Source: Setophaga petechia (Eukaryota; Chordata; Aves; Passeriformes; Parulidae). From it: 64,000 nt of DNA. Every line of letters begins with the position of its first letter. Positions within the stretch are counted from its first letter, which is position 1. Below the pieces are notes generated by a model. The model saw only the letters and a list, made by a program, of their open reading frames with translations, had not been told where the DNA came from and ran no database searches. Made by a program: the position numbers and the translations under genes. Of the stretch, positions 62,686 to 64,000 are shown piece by piece. The stretch spans positions 7,107,440-7,171,439 of the forward strand of contig JANCRA010000032.1 of the NCBI GenBank assembly GCA_024362935.1, given 5' to 3'.

Positions 62686-64000
62686 CAAACCTGTTGCTGT
62701 AAAGCAAAGAATCTTGGTATTTGTTTTCTGCAGCATGTTTTTACTCATTGCAGTGGTGATGAGTGAATTACATATCAAAACAACCAAGATCACATTTGGC
62801 TTTGTTTTTTCCAAGAGATAAATTTTGGAAGAGTGGCCTCTTTCATGCTGTTTTTCTCTCCTTCATGCAGCACTACTCCATTTTAGCTAACAGAAGTGCC
62901 TTGAATAAGTTTGAGGGCGCTTAATCTTTCTTGCTCAGGAATCAAAAAAAGAGAAATCTGTTTTAAGGAAATGAAGAAAACACAATCTTCTTTAGCTTCT
63001 TCATGTTGATCACAATAAAATGTAACACCTTCAGGACAAATTTTAACACAGAGAAATAAATATTTGCATCACAAAAATTGGCTTTTATTACAAATCTGTA
63101 TTAACTGACTACAGTTAGGCTCCCCTATATATGTTTAAAGAAATTGTATGAGTATGTGTTGAAGTAAGACTTAGCTCTAAGACTTATTTTCTGCTTCATT
63201 AAGATTTGCTTTACATCTTATTTTCCTTCGATTTCTTTTGAGAAGACTTGTGGTATCTATGTGGCCAGAGATGGTGAGCTGAGCTGGATGTACCAGGAGG
63301 GAAAGGAGGTGCTTGGGGCTTGCTTTGCCATCAGTGTAGATTTTGTCATTTTCCTGGAAGTTTCTGTTGTCAGTGGCACAATATCAATAATATGGCTGAC
63401 CAAGCATGTATCTGCACTGGGGGGAGCTGACTGGCTCACTGGACTCTGTTGTTTGTGTTAGTTAAACTTCTACTGACTAGATCGAGACCTTAAGCACTGT
63501 CTCACAGTTATCCAAATGTCTTGTAATGGAGTCTACCCAGGGCCTCAATGAATTTCTCCTCATGTAGGAGCATCGTTGTATTTAGGTATTATCTCAGTTG
63601 CTGTAGAGTGTTTGTGACATCTGTATGGGACTAGTCTGCTGATGTCCCTGCTTGGTTAAGAGTTTGCTGTCTCGCCCTTGGGACGGTGAAGAAGGAGCAC
63701 TGTGATCACTTTGTTGCCTGTGACACTGAGCACATCTTGCATGGGCTGCAGCTTGAGCAGCTCTACAGTCTGTGACTCATTTCCTTTAACTGTGAAGAGA
63801 ACTGCTCACCACTGCAGTTCAGCACCAGCATGGACAAGGAAATCCATGACATATTTTCTGATTAGCCAACATGAAATCTAATTTGTTGGCATTTCTTTTT
63901 AAAGAAATCTGGATTTCGATTATCCCATTGCTAAGATGTAATATTTTGAAATAATCATGTCCAGAGAACAACTTTTACTTTTCTCAGGTTACTTTTACCA

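Larger units (their letters stand above)
57791..64000. other. Upstream flank of CDC16, no gene recognised
   Basis: Contains three CR1 fragments, a T/G-rich tract and a solo LTR, listed separately. The remaining sequence shows no conserved coding exon. The human neighbour RASA3 lies roughly 100 kb from CDC16, so its absence is expected. Confidence 0.6.

Overview
The window is nuclear DNA from a bird, almost certainly a songbird (passerine). It has split vertebrate genes with GT-AG introns, two CpG-island promoters, many CR1 LINE 3' ends, LTRs of types I recognise from songbird genomes, and a tRNA-Ile-headed SINE with a CR1-like tail of the TguSINE1 kind. No prokaryotic feature, CRISPR array or operon is present. 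Repeat family names are given from memory.

Two protein-coding genes are complete, both on the minus strand and both reconstructed exon by exon with an unbroken reading frame. UPF3A (nonsense-mediated mRNA decay factor; 10 coding exons, 498 codons plus stop) runs from its ATG at 32942 down to its stop at 7308. CDC16/APC6 (TPR scaffold subunit of the anaphase-promoting complex; 18 coding exons, 623 codons plus stop) runs from its ATG at 57598 down to its stop at 36716. The order CDC16 then UPF3A on one strand matches human 13q34. The human neighbours CHAMP1 (expected left of 1) and RASA3 (expected right of 64000) are not seen.

Layout: 1-300 is a (GGAAA)n array at the window edge. 301-about 885 is an interspersed element that recurs inverted at about 29165-30240 with a (TTTCC)n array. 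885-7307 is downstream flank without a recognisable gene. 7308-32942 is UPF3A, with introns carrying CR1, SINE and LTR insertions. 32640-33215 is the UPF3A CpG island with two TCTCGCGAG motifs. 33216-36715 is intergenic with a CR1 and a SINE. 36716-57598 is CDC16. 57135-57790 is the CDC16 CpG island. 57790-64000 is upstream flank with CR1 copies and a clean 400-bp solo LTR.

The genes act in different processes (mRNA surveillance and mitotic ubiquitin ligation) and appear to be neighbours by conserved synteny only. I found no evidence of a new biological system. The most useful observations are the ancestral-type arginine kept in the exon-junction-complex-binding motif of this UPF3A, the twin TCTCGCGAG promoter motifs, the large inverted repeat pair placed so that recombination would break UPF3A, and several LTRs with readable target-site duplications.
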